Part shown: positions 17,600-26,378 of the stretch, piece after piece | How positions within the stretch are numbered: position 1 is the first letter of the stretch | Layout of the letters: the number at the start of each line of letters is the position of its first letter | NCBI GenBank assembly: GCA_005881235.1 | Contig: VBEQ01000147.1 | Span: forward strand, 1-34,679 | Source of the DNA: Chloroflexota bacterium | GTDB lineage: Bacteria > Chloroflexota > Dormibacteria > CF-121 | Direction of reading: 5' to 3' | Length of the DNA stretch: 34,679 bases | The notes under the pieces: generated by a model | What the model saw: the letters and a program-made list of their open reading frames with translations, nothing else | What the model was told of the DNA's origin: nothing | The model's database searches: none | Translations under genes and position numbers: made by a program

Positions 17600-18722
17600 G
17601 GATTCCCCCCTGCTCGACCCGGAAGATCGCGGCGCGCTCCAGGATGCTCTTTGGCAGGTCGTTGAGGTCGGCCGCGGTGATCAGCGCCTGAGGCCCTGGC
17701 TCGAGCGCGGCGAGGAGGCGCTCGCGGCGAGCCGGGTCGAGCTCGGACATCACATCATCGAGCAGAAGCACTGGTTGCTCGCCGGTCACCTCGGCGAGAT
17801 AGTGCAGTTCCGCCAGCTTCAGGCTGAGCACGGCGCTGCGCTGCTGCCCCTGGCTGGCATAGAGCCTCGCTTCATGGTCGTCGAGCCACACCTCGACATC
17901 GTCGCGCTGCGGTCCGACAGCTGTCTGTCCACGCCCGATCTCCTCGTCGCGCGCCTCGCGCATGGCGGCCTTGAGCTGTTCCACGACGAGCTCTAACGGC
18001 GCCTCGCCGATTCGGGCACCCGCGGGCCGGTAGCGGAGCTCGAGCCGCTCACGGTCGTCGCTGAGCTCGCGGTGAAAGGCGGCCGCGATGGGCTGCAGCT
18101 CGAGGAGGCGGCGCTGCCGTTCCACCATGATGGCCGCGCCGGACTCGGCGACGGCAGCCGTCCAGACATCGAGCCCATCGACCGGCTGGCGGGCCTCCCG
18201 GATCGCCCTCAGCAAGGCGTTGCGCTGCGTCAGCAGGTGCGAGTACCGATTCAACTCCCGCGCGTGGGCACGATCGATCTGGGAAAGCAGGGTGTTGAGA
18301 AAGCGTCGCCGGCCCTCGCCCGGACCCTTGACCAGCTGCAGGTCGTCCGGCCAGAAGAGGACGACCCGAAGCGACCCAATCACGTCGCTCGAGCGGCGCG
18401 GGATCCCATTGAGGGTGAACTTCCGCGACGCTCGCGAGCCGGCAGCGGCGGGGCTGAGGTTGATGCGAACCTCCAGCTCCTTGAGGCCGGTGTCGGTCTG
18501 CACGCCGCAGGTGACGCGGGCGGCGGTCTGGCCGAATCGGACCAGCTCGACCGCTTGCTGCGTGCGTGGGGAGCGCGTCAAGGCCGCGAGCGCCACGGCC
18601 TCGAGCAGATTGGTCTTTCCCTGCGCGTTGCCGCCGAAGAATACCGTGGCGGAGCGCTCGAGCGCCAGGTCCAACTCAACGTAATTCCGAAAGTCGAACA
18701 GTGAGACGTTAGCCAGGAACAC
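17592..18722 (-). CDS. recF: DNA replication and repair protein RecF
   Basis: FRNYVELDLALERSATVFFGGNAQGKTNLLEAVALAAL; VLFWPDDLQLVKGPGEGRRRFLNTLLSQ; ASQGQQRSAVLSLKLAEL; VLLLDDVMSELDPARRERLL. Confidence 0.97.
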   Translation of the reverse strand: MFLANVSLFDFRNYVELDLALERSATVFFGGNAQGKTNLLEAVALAALTRSPRTQQAVELVRFGQTAARVTCGVQTDTGLKELEVRINLSPAAAGSRASRKFTLNGIPRRSSDVIGSLRVVLFWPDDLQLVKGPGEGRRRFLNTLLSQIDRAHARELNRYSHLLTQRNALLRAIREARQPVDGLDVWTAAVAESGAAIMVERQRRLLELQPIAAAFHRELSDDRERLELRYRPAGARIGEAPLELVVEQLKAAMREARDEEIGRGQTAVGPQRDDVEVWLDDHEARLYASQGQQRSAVLSLKLAELHYLAEVTGEQPVLLLDDVMSELDPARRERLLAALEPGPQALITAADLNDLPKSILERAAIFRVEQGGIHA

Positions 18723-18738
18723 GCGGTCTGCGCGCTGA

Positions 18739-19854
18739 CTACATCGCCACTCTGACCGGCATGATGATGTAGAGGTAGTTGTCGTTCCCCACCGGCTTGA
18801 TCAGGCCGGGGTTCAGCGGGCCGGTGAAGCCGAGGGTCACCTCGTCGCTGCCAATGATGGCGAGCACGTCGAGAAGGTACTTGGAGTTGAACGCGACCTG
18901 GAGGTCCTGGCCATCGATCTGCGCCTCAACGCCGGCCACGTTCTGCCCGACTTCGCTGGTATTGGCCGTCAGGGTCAGTTTGCCGCCTTCGGCCTTGAAT
19001 TTCACGACGTTGGCGGCATCCTTGGAAAACAACGAGACCATCTTGGTGGTGAAGAGCAGGTCCTGCGTCTTGCTGGTGATGGTCGTTGTGCTCTGCCCAG
19101 GAATGACCTGCTGGTAGTTGGGATAGGTTCCCTCGATCAGCCGGCTCATCAGTTCCACATCGCGGGTCTTGAAGAAAACCTGATTCTTCTGCGAGCCGAC
19201 GGTGACCTCCACGCCGTTGTCGCCCGTCTTGAGGATCCGGCTGAGCTCGCTCAGGGCGCGCGCCGGGATGACGATCGTCTCGCCTTCACCCGGTTCCGCC
19301 TGGACCGCAAGGGTTTTGACCGCCAGCCGGTGACCGTCGGTGGCGGCAAAGGTTGCCTTCCCCCCATTGAGGTGAACGTAGACGCCGGTCAGCACCGGTC
19401 GGCCCTCATCGCTGGAGGCGGCGATCACGGTCTGCTCGATCGCATCTTTGAGCTCGGCCTGGTCGACCTTGACCTTGCGACCTTCGACGCCGGAGGGAAC
19501 GGGTGGGAAGTCCGCCGGGTCGATCCCACGGATGGTGGCGTCGAACCGATTGCTCTTGACCGCTAGCGACTGCGTCTTCTTGTCCAGTGCCATGGACAGC
19601 GGCTCGTCGGGATGCGAAGTCACGAAGTCCGTCAGCAACCGCGCCGGCACGGTGATCCCACCTTCTTCCTGGACCTCGGCCGGGATGACCTGCCGGATAC
19701 CGATCTCCAGGTTGGTCGCTGTGAGTTGCAGCCCGGTGTCGCCGGTCTGCAGCAGCACGTTGTTGAGGATGGGTAGCGTGGTCCGCGAAGAGACGGCGCG
19801 GGAAACAACCTGCAATCCCTGCCCGAGGTTTCCGGCGGTGACAGTGACCTTCAT
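18739..19854 (-). CDS. dnaN: DNA polymerase III beta sliding clamp
   Basis: TTLPILNNVLLQTGDTGLQLTATNLEIGI; RPVLTGVYVHLNGGKATFAATDGHRLA; C-terminal NDNYLYIIMPVRVAM. Confidence 0.98.
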   Translation of the reverse strand: MKVTVTAGNLGQGLQVVSRAVSSRTTLPILNNVLLQTGDTGLQLTATNLEIGIRQVIPAEVQEEGGITVPARLLTDFVTSHPDEPLSMALDKKTQSLAVKSNRFDATIRGIDPADFPPVPSGVEGRKVKVDQAELKDAIEQTVIAASSDEGRPVLTGVYVHLNGGKATFAATDGHRLAVKTLAVQAEPGEGETIVIPARALSELSRILKTGDNGVEVTVGSQKNQVFFKTRDVELMSRLIEGTYPNYQQVIPGQSTTTITSKTQDLLFTTKMVSLFSKDAANVVKFKAEGGKLTLTANTSEVGQNVAGVEAQIDGQDLQVAFNSKYLLDVLAIIGSDEVTLGFTGPLNPGLIKPVGNDNYLYIIMPVRVAM

Positions 19855-19968
19855 GATGCTCCTGGTCTACACGACCCTCTAATGAAACGGGGTAATTGAA
19901 AGATACGACGTAGTCGTAGTGCGGTGCACAACAGGGAAAAACCCCTTCCCCACGTTCAAAACGGGCCA

Positions 19969-19974
19969 ATTATA
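19969..19974 (-). promoter_or_regulatory. Candidate -10 element (TATAAT) upstream of dnaN
   Basis: Minus-strand TATAAT in the dnaA-dnaN intergenic region, flanked by two CGTTCAAAA copies; no convincing -35. Confidence 0.35.
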
Positions 19975-20066
19975 GCGTTCAAAAACTGTGCGTTCCCGGC
20001 GCGGGTATCCCCACACGAGCCCGATTGCAACAGTGTCCACGTCCCTTGCCGCGCTATTCCACAGGC

Positions 20067-21422
20067 TCAATGCGAATAAAGAATTTCGCGGAGTTTCCGC
20101 AGGTCGGCCTGGAGGCGTTGGTCTTCTTTGGAGTCGGTATTTATTTTCTCGTAGGAATGGAGGACTGTCGTATGATCACGTCCGCCGAATGCCTGCCCGA
20201 TGGCCGGCAACGATGAGGCCGTTTCCTCGCGGATCAAGAACATCGCAACCTGTCGCGGGAAGACGATGTGCTTGTCGCGGCGCTTCCCTTTCATCTCCTC
20301 CAGGCTGATGTGATAGAAGCTTGCGACCGTGCGAGAGATGGTGTCGATCGAGAGGGTGCGGGTCTCCGTCGAGGGGATGACGTCCTGCAGCAGTTTCGCC
20401 GCCATCTCGACGTTGACGGCGCTGCGGTTGAGGGACGCATGGGCGATCACCCGGATGAGCGCACCCTCGAGCTCGCGGATGTTCCTCTGGATCTTGTGCG
20501 CGATGAAGGAGAGCACATCCTCCGGCACCAGCCGCGCATAGGGCCCGACCTTCGATTTGAGGATGGCCACGCGCGTTTCGAAGTCGGCCGCCTGGATGTC
20601 CGCGATCAGGCCCCACTGAAACCGTGAGCGCAGCCTGTCCTCCAGCGTGGGGATCTCTTTGGGGGGCCGGTCGGAGGAGATCACGATCTGCTTGTTGAGC
20701 TCATGGAGGGAGTTGAAGGTATGGAAGAACTCTTCCTGGGTCCGGTCTTTACCGGCGAGAAACTGGATGTCGTCGACCAGCAGGACGTCGACCGTCCGGT
20801 AGCGGGTCCGGAAATCGTTCATCCGTCCTTCCTGGATGGAGGAGATCATCTCGTTCATGAACTTCTCGCTCGTCACATAGGCCACCCGCCGGCGGGCGTG
20901 CTTTTCCAAAACGGCGTGGCCGATGGCGTGCATCAGGTGGGTCTTGCCCAAACCAACGCCGCCATAGAGGAAGAGCGGGTTGTAGGCCTTGGCGGGGGTT
21001 TCTGCCACCGCCCGGCAGGCGGCGTGCGCGAAGCGCGAGTTGTTGCCGACCACGAAATGCTGGAACTGGAATTTCGGATTCAGCTGGGATGCCTCGTGGA
21101 GGACCGGCTCCTCGGCTTCGGGCGGCGGCTCCTCAGCGACGGCCACCGCCGAGCGGCCGGCGGCTGCCTCAGTCTGACCAGGTATCACCTCGAACGCCAC
21201 GCTGACGTCGCCGGAGACGATCGCCGACAACGTCTCTTTGATCATCGCCGAGTAGCGGTCCTCGAGCCAGTCCTTGGCGAGCTTGGTCGGCACGCCGATC
21301 TTGAAAGCATTCTTCTCGCGGCCGACCAATGACGCATTCTTCAGCCAGGTCTCATAGCTTGGCTTACTGAGCTGGAACCGAAGTTCCTCCTGCGCCGCCT
21401 GCCAAATCTGTTCTCCGTTCAT
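20067..21422 (-). CDS. dnaA: Chromosomal replication initiator protein DnaA
   Basis: FVVGNNSRFAHAACRAVAETPAKAYNPLFLYGGVGLGKTHLMHAIGHAV; VDVLLVDDIQFLAGKDRTQEEFFHTFN; GGRDHTTVLHSYEKI. ATG 21422 has an upstream GGAGG, favoured over 21434. Confidence 0.98.
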   Translation of the reverse strand: MNGEQIWQAAQEELRFQLSKPSYETWLKNASLVGREKNAFKIGVPTKLAKDWLEDRYSAMIKETLSAIVSGDVSVAFEVIPGQTEAAAGRSAVAVAEEPPPEAEEPVLHEASQLNPKFQFQHFVVGNNSRFAHAACRAVAETPAKAYNPLFLYGGVGLGKTHLMHAIGHAVLEKHARRRVAYVTSEKFMNEMISSIQEGRMNDFRTRYRTVDVLLVDDIQFLAGKDRTQEEFFHTFNSLHELNKQIVISSDRPPKEIPTLEDRLRSRFQWGLIADIQAADFETRVAILKSKVGPYARLVPEDVLSFIAHKIQRNIRELEGALIRVIAHASLNRSAVNVEMAAKLLQDVIPSTETRTLSIDTISRTVASFYHISLEEMKGKRRDKHIVFPRQVAMFLIREETASSLPAIGQAFGGRDHTTVLHSYEKINTDSKEDQRLQADLRKLREILYSH

Positions 21423-21753
21423 CGGCTCCTCCACGCAACACGACGCAAACTACGACTTCAGTGGAGAGCAGAGCCGGTGCTGCGCGTCAGGCCGCGAAGT
21501 CGGAAACGAGGCCCATGGACGGCGTTTGCAGGACGGAACTTATACACAAGCTTCCCACAACAGTGGAGAAGTCTATCGAGGTCTCCCCAGCCTCATGTGT
21601 ATAAGTTGTTGATGGCTATTTGCCGTAGCTCTCCAGGGCAGCGGAATAATAGCAAACGGTTACCACCCGTGCAATCCGAAATTACGTACGAAGCGCACCG
21701 CCGCGCATGGTCGCGCATGGTATGGTTAGGCCCCGAAAAACGTTGAGGTCTGC
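21423..21753. other. Putative oriC (dnaA-rpmH intergenic region)
   Basis: Two perfect TTATNCACA DnaA boxes: TTATACACA 21540-21548 (+) and TGTGTATAA 21596-21604 (-), in a 12-bp perfect inverted repeat AACTTATACACA/TGTGTATAAGTT between divergent dnaA and rpmH. Confidence 0.8.
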
Positions 21754-21909
21754 ATGAAGCGTACCCACCAGCCAAAGAAGCGCCAGCGGGTCAAGGTCCA
21801 CGGTTTCCGTGCCCGCATGTCGACGACGGGCGGCGTCAAGGTGATCAAGGCACGCCGTTTGAAGGGACGCCGCCGTCTGACACCGACGTCCAGCCGGCGC
21901 TACCGGTAA
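21754..21909 (+). CDS. rpmH: 50S ribosomal protein L34
   Basis: Translation [51 protein letters not shown]; not in the supplied ORF list because it is short. Confidence 0.97.
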   Translation: MKRTHQPKKRQRVKVHGFRARMSTTGGVKVIKARRLKGRRRLTPTSSRRYR

Positions 21910-21928
21910 GCGCCTGCCTCCACCGCCG

Positions 21929-22261
21929 ATGAAACGGCGGTCTCGGCTACTCCGGTCGGCCGACTTCGACCGGACGCTGCGCTCGGGCCGCCGGGCCGCC
22001 TCCGAATACTTCGCCCTATTCGTAAGCGATAATGGGCTTGGCCGGCCTCGGGTCGGCCTGGCCGTCAGTCGGAAACTCGGGAATGCCGTGGTCCGAAATC
22101 GAGTCAAGCGGCGCCTGCGCGAACTGGTGAGGCCGTTGTTGACGCGGGCAGAGGGCGGCCGTGACGTTGTAATCGTGGCACGGGCTCGTGCCGTCGACGC
22201 GGAATTTACGCACTTGCGCCAGGAGATGGAAATGCTGTGGGCGAAGGGGTGGGGGTCGTGA
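21929..22261 (+). CDS. rnpA: Ribonuclease P protein component
   Basis: [27 protein letters not shown]...[26 protein letters not shown] signature. Confidence 0.96.
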   Translation: MKRRSRLLRSADFDRTLRSGRRAASEYFALFVSDNGLGRPRVGLAVSRKLGNAVVRNRVKRRLRELVRPLLTRAEGGRDVVIVARARAVDAEFTHLRQEMEMLWAKGWGS

Positions 22262-22473
22262 CGGCGGCGTCGCTGGCGCTGATCCGCGTCTACCGGATCA
22301 CGCTCGGTCCCCTCTTTGGCGTGCTGTCGAGCTGCCGCTACACACCCACCTGCTCGCAGTACGGGTATGAAGCCATCCAGCGCTACGGCTGGTGGCGTGG
22401 CTGGGGCATGGCCGTCCGCCGGGTCGCGCGCTGCCACCCCTTCCATGCCGGCGGCTGGGATCCCGTGCCATGA
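22258..22473 (+). CDS. yidD: Membrane protein insertion efficiency factor YidD
   Basis: [67 protein letters not shown] 22258 overlaps the rnpA stop. Confidence 0.96.
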   Translation: MTAASLALIRVYRITLGPLFGVLSSCRYTPTCSQYGYEAIQRYGWWRGWGMAVRRVARCHPFHAGGWDPVP

Positions 22474-23303
22474 CGTCGCTGCTCGCCCTGCTGGCGACCC
22501 GCCACGAGCCCTGGGACACCCTCGGCGACCTCTGGCACCCGATCTGGGCACTCTGGTGGACACTGATCGGAGTCCCGATCCATGCCGTCCTCAAGACAAT
22601 CCTGGGTGTCCTGAGCGGGAACCCGCTCGCCGAATCGATCGGGCCCTTTGGCATCGCCATCGTCCTCTTGACCATCCTGATCAAGCTGATCATCTCTCCC
22701 ATCTTCCAGTACCAGCTGACCACTTCGCGGCGCGTCCAGGCGGAGCAGCGCCGGATCGCTCCCCAGTTGTCCGCGCTACGAAAGAAGTACAAGAAGGATC
22801 CTCAGCTCCTCAACCAGGAAACCATGAAGCTCTACAAGGAGCACAACATCAACCCACTCGCGCAAATGAGCGGTTGCCTGCCGGCGTTGGTCCAGTCCCC
22901 CATCCTGATCGCGCTCTTCTATGTGATCCGGGACGCTCACAACACGCTACCGATCCACGATTTCCGCTTCCTGGGCATCTCACTGGACCATACGGCCCTG
23001 CAACCGGGGCAGTTCGTCCCGCTCGCCATCCTTCTGCCCATCCTCGCCGGGCTCACCACCTTCGTGCAGACCAAGATGATGACCCAGCCGGGTCAAGTTC
23101 AAGACCCGACCCAGGCGGCGATGACGCAGAACATGACGCTGATCATGCCCGTCTTCATCGGGTTCATCTCACTCAACTTCGCGGCCGCCCTCGCGCTCTA
23201 CTGGGTGGTCAGCAACCTCTTCAGCATCGGCCAGCAATACTTCATCACCGGCTGGGGTTCACTCAACATACCGCCGGGCTTACGCAGGGGGAAAGCCGCA
23301 TGA
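22470..23303 (+). CDS. yidC: Membrane protein insertase YidC/Oxa1
   Basis: [92 protein letters not shown] overlap with yidD. Confidence 0.97.
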   Translation: MTSLLALLATRHEPWDTLGDLWHPIWALWWTLIGVPIHAVLKTILGVLSGNPLAESIGPFGIAIVLLTILIKLIISPIFQYQLTTSRRVQAEQRRIAPQLSALRKKYKKDPQLLNQETMKLYKEHNINPLAQMSGCLPALVQSPILIALFYVIRDAHNTLPIHDFRFLGISLDHTALQPGQFVPLAILLPILAGLTTFVQTKMMTQPGQVQDPTQAAMTQNMTLIMPVFIGFISLNFAAALALYWVVSNLFSIGQQYFITGWGSLNIPPGLRRGKAA

Positions 23304-24091
23304 GCAGCAGCAGCAACAGCGTCGAAATCACCGGAAAGACTGTCGACGAGGCCGTCGAGCAGGCTCTCGAAGACCTCGAAGAGGCACGCGAGAACGTGGA
23401 CATCGAGGTGCTGGAGGAGTCCTCGGGGCAGGCTCGGGTTCGGGTTACGCAGCGGGAAACGTACGCCGTCAAGGCGCGCCAGGTCGTGGCCGAGCTTCTC
23501 TACAAGATGGGAATCACGGCGCAGGTATTCATCAAAAAAGCTGACGACCCGGTGATGATCGACGTTGCCGGCGATAACCTCGGGTTGCTGATCGGCTGGC
23601 GGGGGGAGACGCTTCGCGCCTTCCAGACAGTTGTCAACCTGATCCTCAACGAGGGCCGCGTCGACCGGCGCCGGCTGGTCGTCGACGTCGAGCACTACCG
23701 CAATCGCCGCGAGGAGACCGTCAAGGAGATGGCCCTGCGCCTCGCCGATCGTGTGCGGCGCACCGGCGAGCGGGTGATGATGGATCCGATGCAGTCGTAC
23801 GAGCGGCGCATCGTCCACATCACGCTCGAGAAGGAGCCCGGCATCCGCACCGAGAGCCAGGGTGAGGAACCGAACCGGCGGGTCGCGATCCTCCCCGACG
23901 GTGTCACCGCGGCTCGGCGCCCAGCGGAGCGTCCGGTGCCGGCCCCCTCCCCGCCACTGACTCGCCAGGGTTCGGGCTACGGTGATCGGCCCCGTTACGG
24001 CGATCGGCCGCGCTTCGGCGACCGACCGCGCTTCGGCGAGCGCCGCCCCGGTTACCGCGAGGGCGAGGGCGGGGGAGGCGAGACCCCCTGA
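23300..24091 (+). CDS. khpB: Jag/KhpB-type RNA-binding protein (Jag_N, KH, R3H) with repetitive Arg/Gly/Phe-rich tail
   Basis: EITGKTVDEAVEQALEDL Jag_N; DNLGLLIGWRGETLRAFQTVVNLIL KH; R3H-like VEHYRNRREETVKEMALRLADRVRRTGERVMMDPMQSYERRIVH; ATGA overlap with yidC. Confidence 0.92.
   Translation: MSSSSNSVEITGKTVDEAVEQALEDLEEARENVDIEVLEESSGQARVRVTQRETYAVKARQVVAELLYKMGITAQVFIKKADDPVMIDVAGDNLGLLIGWRGETLRAFQTVVNLILNEGRVDRRRLVVDVEHYRNRREETVKEMALRLADRVRRTGERVMMDPMQSYERRIVHITLEKEPGIRTESQGEEPNRRVAILPDGVTAARRPAERPVPAPSPPLTRQGSGYGDRPRYGDRPRFGDRPRFGERRPGYREGEGGGGETP
23981..24055 (+). repeat. Approximately 18-bp coding tandem repeat (GDRPRY/F) in the khpB tail
   Basis: ggtgatcggccccgttac / ggcgatcggccgcgcttc / ggcgaccgaccgcgcttc / ggcgagcgccgcccc.. 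encodes GDRPRY-GDRPRF-GDRPRF-GERRPGY. Confidence 0.85.
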
Positions 24092-24354
24092 ACGCCGGCG
24101 CTGTCGAGGTCGGCGCGGACCCGATAGAGCGCTGCCGCGACCGCCTCGGCCGATAAACCATCGTCGAGCGCGTCCCGAGCCTGCCGGACGCCCTCTTTGA
24201 GCTTCGGGGAGGCTGCCGCCGCGGCGAGCGCCTTCAGCTCACGGGCCACCTCCACGGGCAAGCGCGCACCCGCATCTGAGTCCGCATAATTCCAGGCCTC
24301 GACGCGTGCGATGAGGCGATTCAGACGGCGGCCGAATTCCAAACGCCCCGTCAC
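24052..24354 (-). CDS. Hypothetical small helical protein, convergent with and overlapping khpB
   Basis: 100-aa ORF MTGRLEFGRRLNRLIARVEAWNYADSDAGARLPVEVARELKALAAAAASPKLKEGVRQARDALDDGLSAEAVAAALYRVRADLDSAG, plausible composition filling an otherwise empty gap. Confidence 0.45.
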   Translation of the reverse strand: MTGRLEFGRRLNRLIARVEAWNYADSDAGARLPVEVARELKALAAAAASPKLKEGVRQARDALDDGLSAEAVAAALYRVRADLDSAGVQGVSPPPPSPSR

Positions 24355-24450
24355 GGTTCAATATTATCCGACACTGGATGACCCATCATGTCTACCAAAA
24401 CGGTATCGAAATGTGAGGATGTGCCGACACCCCTACGATATACTCAGCTC

Positions 24451-25731
24451 GTGCCCCAAGCCCGTCCTCCTTATCGTCTGTCCACTTTGCCGACCGGGGC
24501 CAGAGTCGTCTCGACCGAGCTAGCCGACCGGCCCTCGGTCACCATGGCGATCATGTTCAAGGTCGGTTCCCGGTATGAGTCTGACAAAGAAGCCGGCATC
24601 AGCCACTTTCTCGAACACATGTTCTTCAAAGGCTCCGCCCGCTATGCCGGCGCCAAGGAGATCGCGGAGGCGATCGAGGGGGTGGGCGGCGTCCTGAACG
24701 CCGCGACGGACAAGGAGCTGACCATGTACTGGGCGCGCGTGCCCAAGACCAAGTCGAAGCTGGCCATCGACGTTCTCGGGGACATGCTGTTCCAGCCGTT
24801 GCTCGATCCTGCCGAGCTGGAGAAGGAGCGGCTGGTCGTGCTCGAGGAGCTGCGCATGTACCAGGACTCGCCGCAGGAGTACGTGCACAGCCTGTTCGAG
24901 CAGATCAGCTGGCCGGATCACCCGCTTGGTCGCGACGTGGGAGGGACCGAGGCCTCGGTTCGGGCCCTGTCGCGCGACGACCTGCTCCGCTACCTCGAAG
25001 AGCACTACCTGCTGCGCAATCTGGTCGTGACCATTGCGGGCCCAGTGACACACGACGAGGCGATCGCCCTCGTCCAGCCTTATCTCAAGGTTCGCGGCAA
25101 CGGCGCCCCGCCACCGTCGTTCTTGCCCTCGGTCGGCAACGGGCTCAAGCCCAACGTCCTGTTGAAGTCGAAGAAGACGGAGCAGGCGCACGTGTGCGTC
25201 GGCGTGCACGCACCCTCGTACATGGATCGCGACCGTCACGTGATCGACATCCTCAACTGCGTTCTCGGCGAGGGCATGAGCTCCCGTCTCTTCCTCGAAG
25301 TCCGCGAGAAGCTGGGGCTGGCGTACGACGTCCACTCCTACGTCAACAAGATGTTCGATACGGGGGTGCTCGGCATCTACGCCGGAACCGAGCCGCGCCA
25401 GGCCGCGCGAGCGGTGGGCGCCATCGTCGGCCAGCTGCGGCGGCTCTGCCAGGAACCGGTGCAGAGCGCGGAGTTGACGAAGGCTAAAGAGTTTTACAAG
25501 GGCCGTTTGTTGCTGCAGATGGAGAGCACCAACTCCGTGGCGACCTGGTACGGCGGGCAGGAAGCCCTCACCGGCCGAATTGAGGGGGTCGATGAGAACA
25601 TGGCGGAGATCGATGCGGTCACCGCAGACGACGTTATGCGGATCGCCAACGAGCTCTTCAGCCAGGCGCTGCAGCTCGCGGTGATCGGCCCGTTTCGCAG
25701 CGAGGCGCCCTTCCTCAAGCAGATAGCTTGA
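24451..25731 (+). CDS. M16 family zinc metallopeptidase (mitochondrial processing peptidase-like)
   Basis: HFLEHMFFKGSARYAGAKEIAEAIEGVGGVLNAATDKELTMYWARV (HxxEH) and downstream E; GTG start 24451 gives canonical N-terminus. Confidence 0.94.
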   Translation: MPQARPPYRLSTLPTGARVVSTELADRPSVTMAIMFKVGSRYESDKEAGISHFLEHMFFKGSARYAGAKEIAEAIEGVGGVLNAATDKELTMYWARVPKTKSKLAIDVLGDMLFQPLLDPAELEKERLVVLEELRMYQDSPQEYVHSLFEQISWPDHPLGRDVGGTEASVRALSRDDLLRYLEEHYLLRNLVVTIAGPVTHDEAIALVQPYLKVRGNGAPPPSFLPSVGNGLKPNVLLKSKKTEQAHVCVGVHAPSYMDRDRHVIDILNCVLGEGMSSRLFLEVREKLGLAYDVHSYVNKMFDTGVLGIYAGTEPRQAARAVGAIVGQLRRLCQEPVQSAELTKAKEFYKGRLLLQMESTNSVATWYGGQEALTGRIEGVDENMAEIDAVTADDVMRIANELFSQALQLAVIGPFRSEAPFLKQIA

Positions 25732-25775
25732 GAGATAGAATGAATCGCCCTCGGATGAAGTTAAACAGCTAAAGG

Positions 25776-26375
25776 ATGGCGCAGCCGCACATGGCGCAAC
25801 CGCCGGCGCCCCAGCAACCAGCGCGCCAGAAGTCTTTTCTCAGGGACACGCTCGAGATCGTGTTCCTTGCGCTCGTTCTGTACGTGGTGATCCAGTACGC
25901 CGTGCAGACCGTCCACGTGCTGGGCTCGAGCATGTACGCGACGCTGCACGACAATGACCTCCTCGTGGCGTCGAAGATTTCCTACAAGCTCCACCAACCG
26001 CAACGAGGCGACATCATCGTGTTCAAGCCGCCCGACGAAGCCAGCCGCGACTTCATCAAGCGCATCATCGCCCTGCCGGGCGAGCGGGTGCACATCGCCA
26101 ACAGCGTGGTCTACATCAATGGGCGGGTGCTGCACGAGCCCTACCTCCCGGAGCCGTGGATCGTTAACAGCAACTGGCCCGCCTCGGGTCAGGACCAGCT
26201 CATCCCGCCGAATCAGTACTTCGTGCTGGGCGACAACCGCAACCATTCGAGCGACTCGCGCAGCTTCGGTCCCGTCGACTTGGACGCGATCCTTGGCAAG
26301 GCGGAAATCCGCATCTGGCCGCTGGGCCAGGTCGGCTTTCTCGGTGCCAAGCCGACTCTCGCCGCGGGACGATAG
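25776..26375 (+). CDS. lepB: Signal peptidase I
   Basis: Single N-terminal TM, VLGSSMYATLHDNDLLVASKISY, RGDIIVFKPP..FIKRIIALPGERV, YFVLGDNRNHSSDSRSFGPV. Confidence 0.96.
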   Translation: MAQPHMAQPPAPQQPARQKSFLRDTLEIVFLALVLYVVIQYAVQTVHVLGSSMYATLHDNDLLVASKISYKLHQPQRGDIIVFKPPDEASRDFIKRIIALPGERVHIANSVVYINGRVLHEPYLPEPWIVNSNWPASGQDQLIPPNQYFVLGDNRNHSSDSRSFGPVDLDAILGKAEIRIWPLGQVGFLGAKPTLAAGR

Positions 26376-26378
26376 TCG

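Noticed and set aside
20048-20060. TATTCCACA near the dnaA 3' end as a DnaA box
   Set aside because: Two mismatches to TTATNCACA; not convincing alone.
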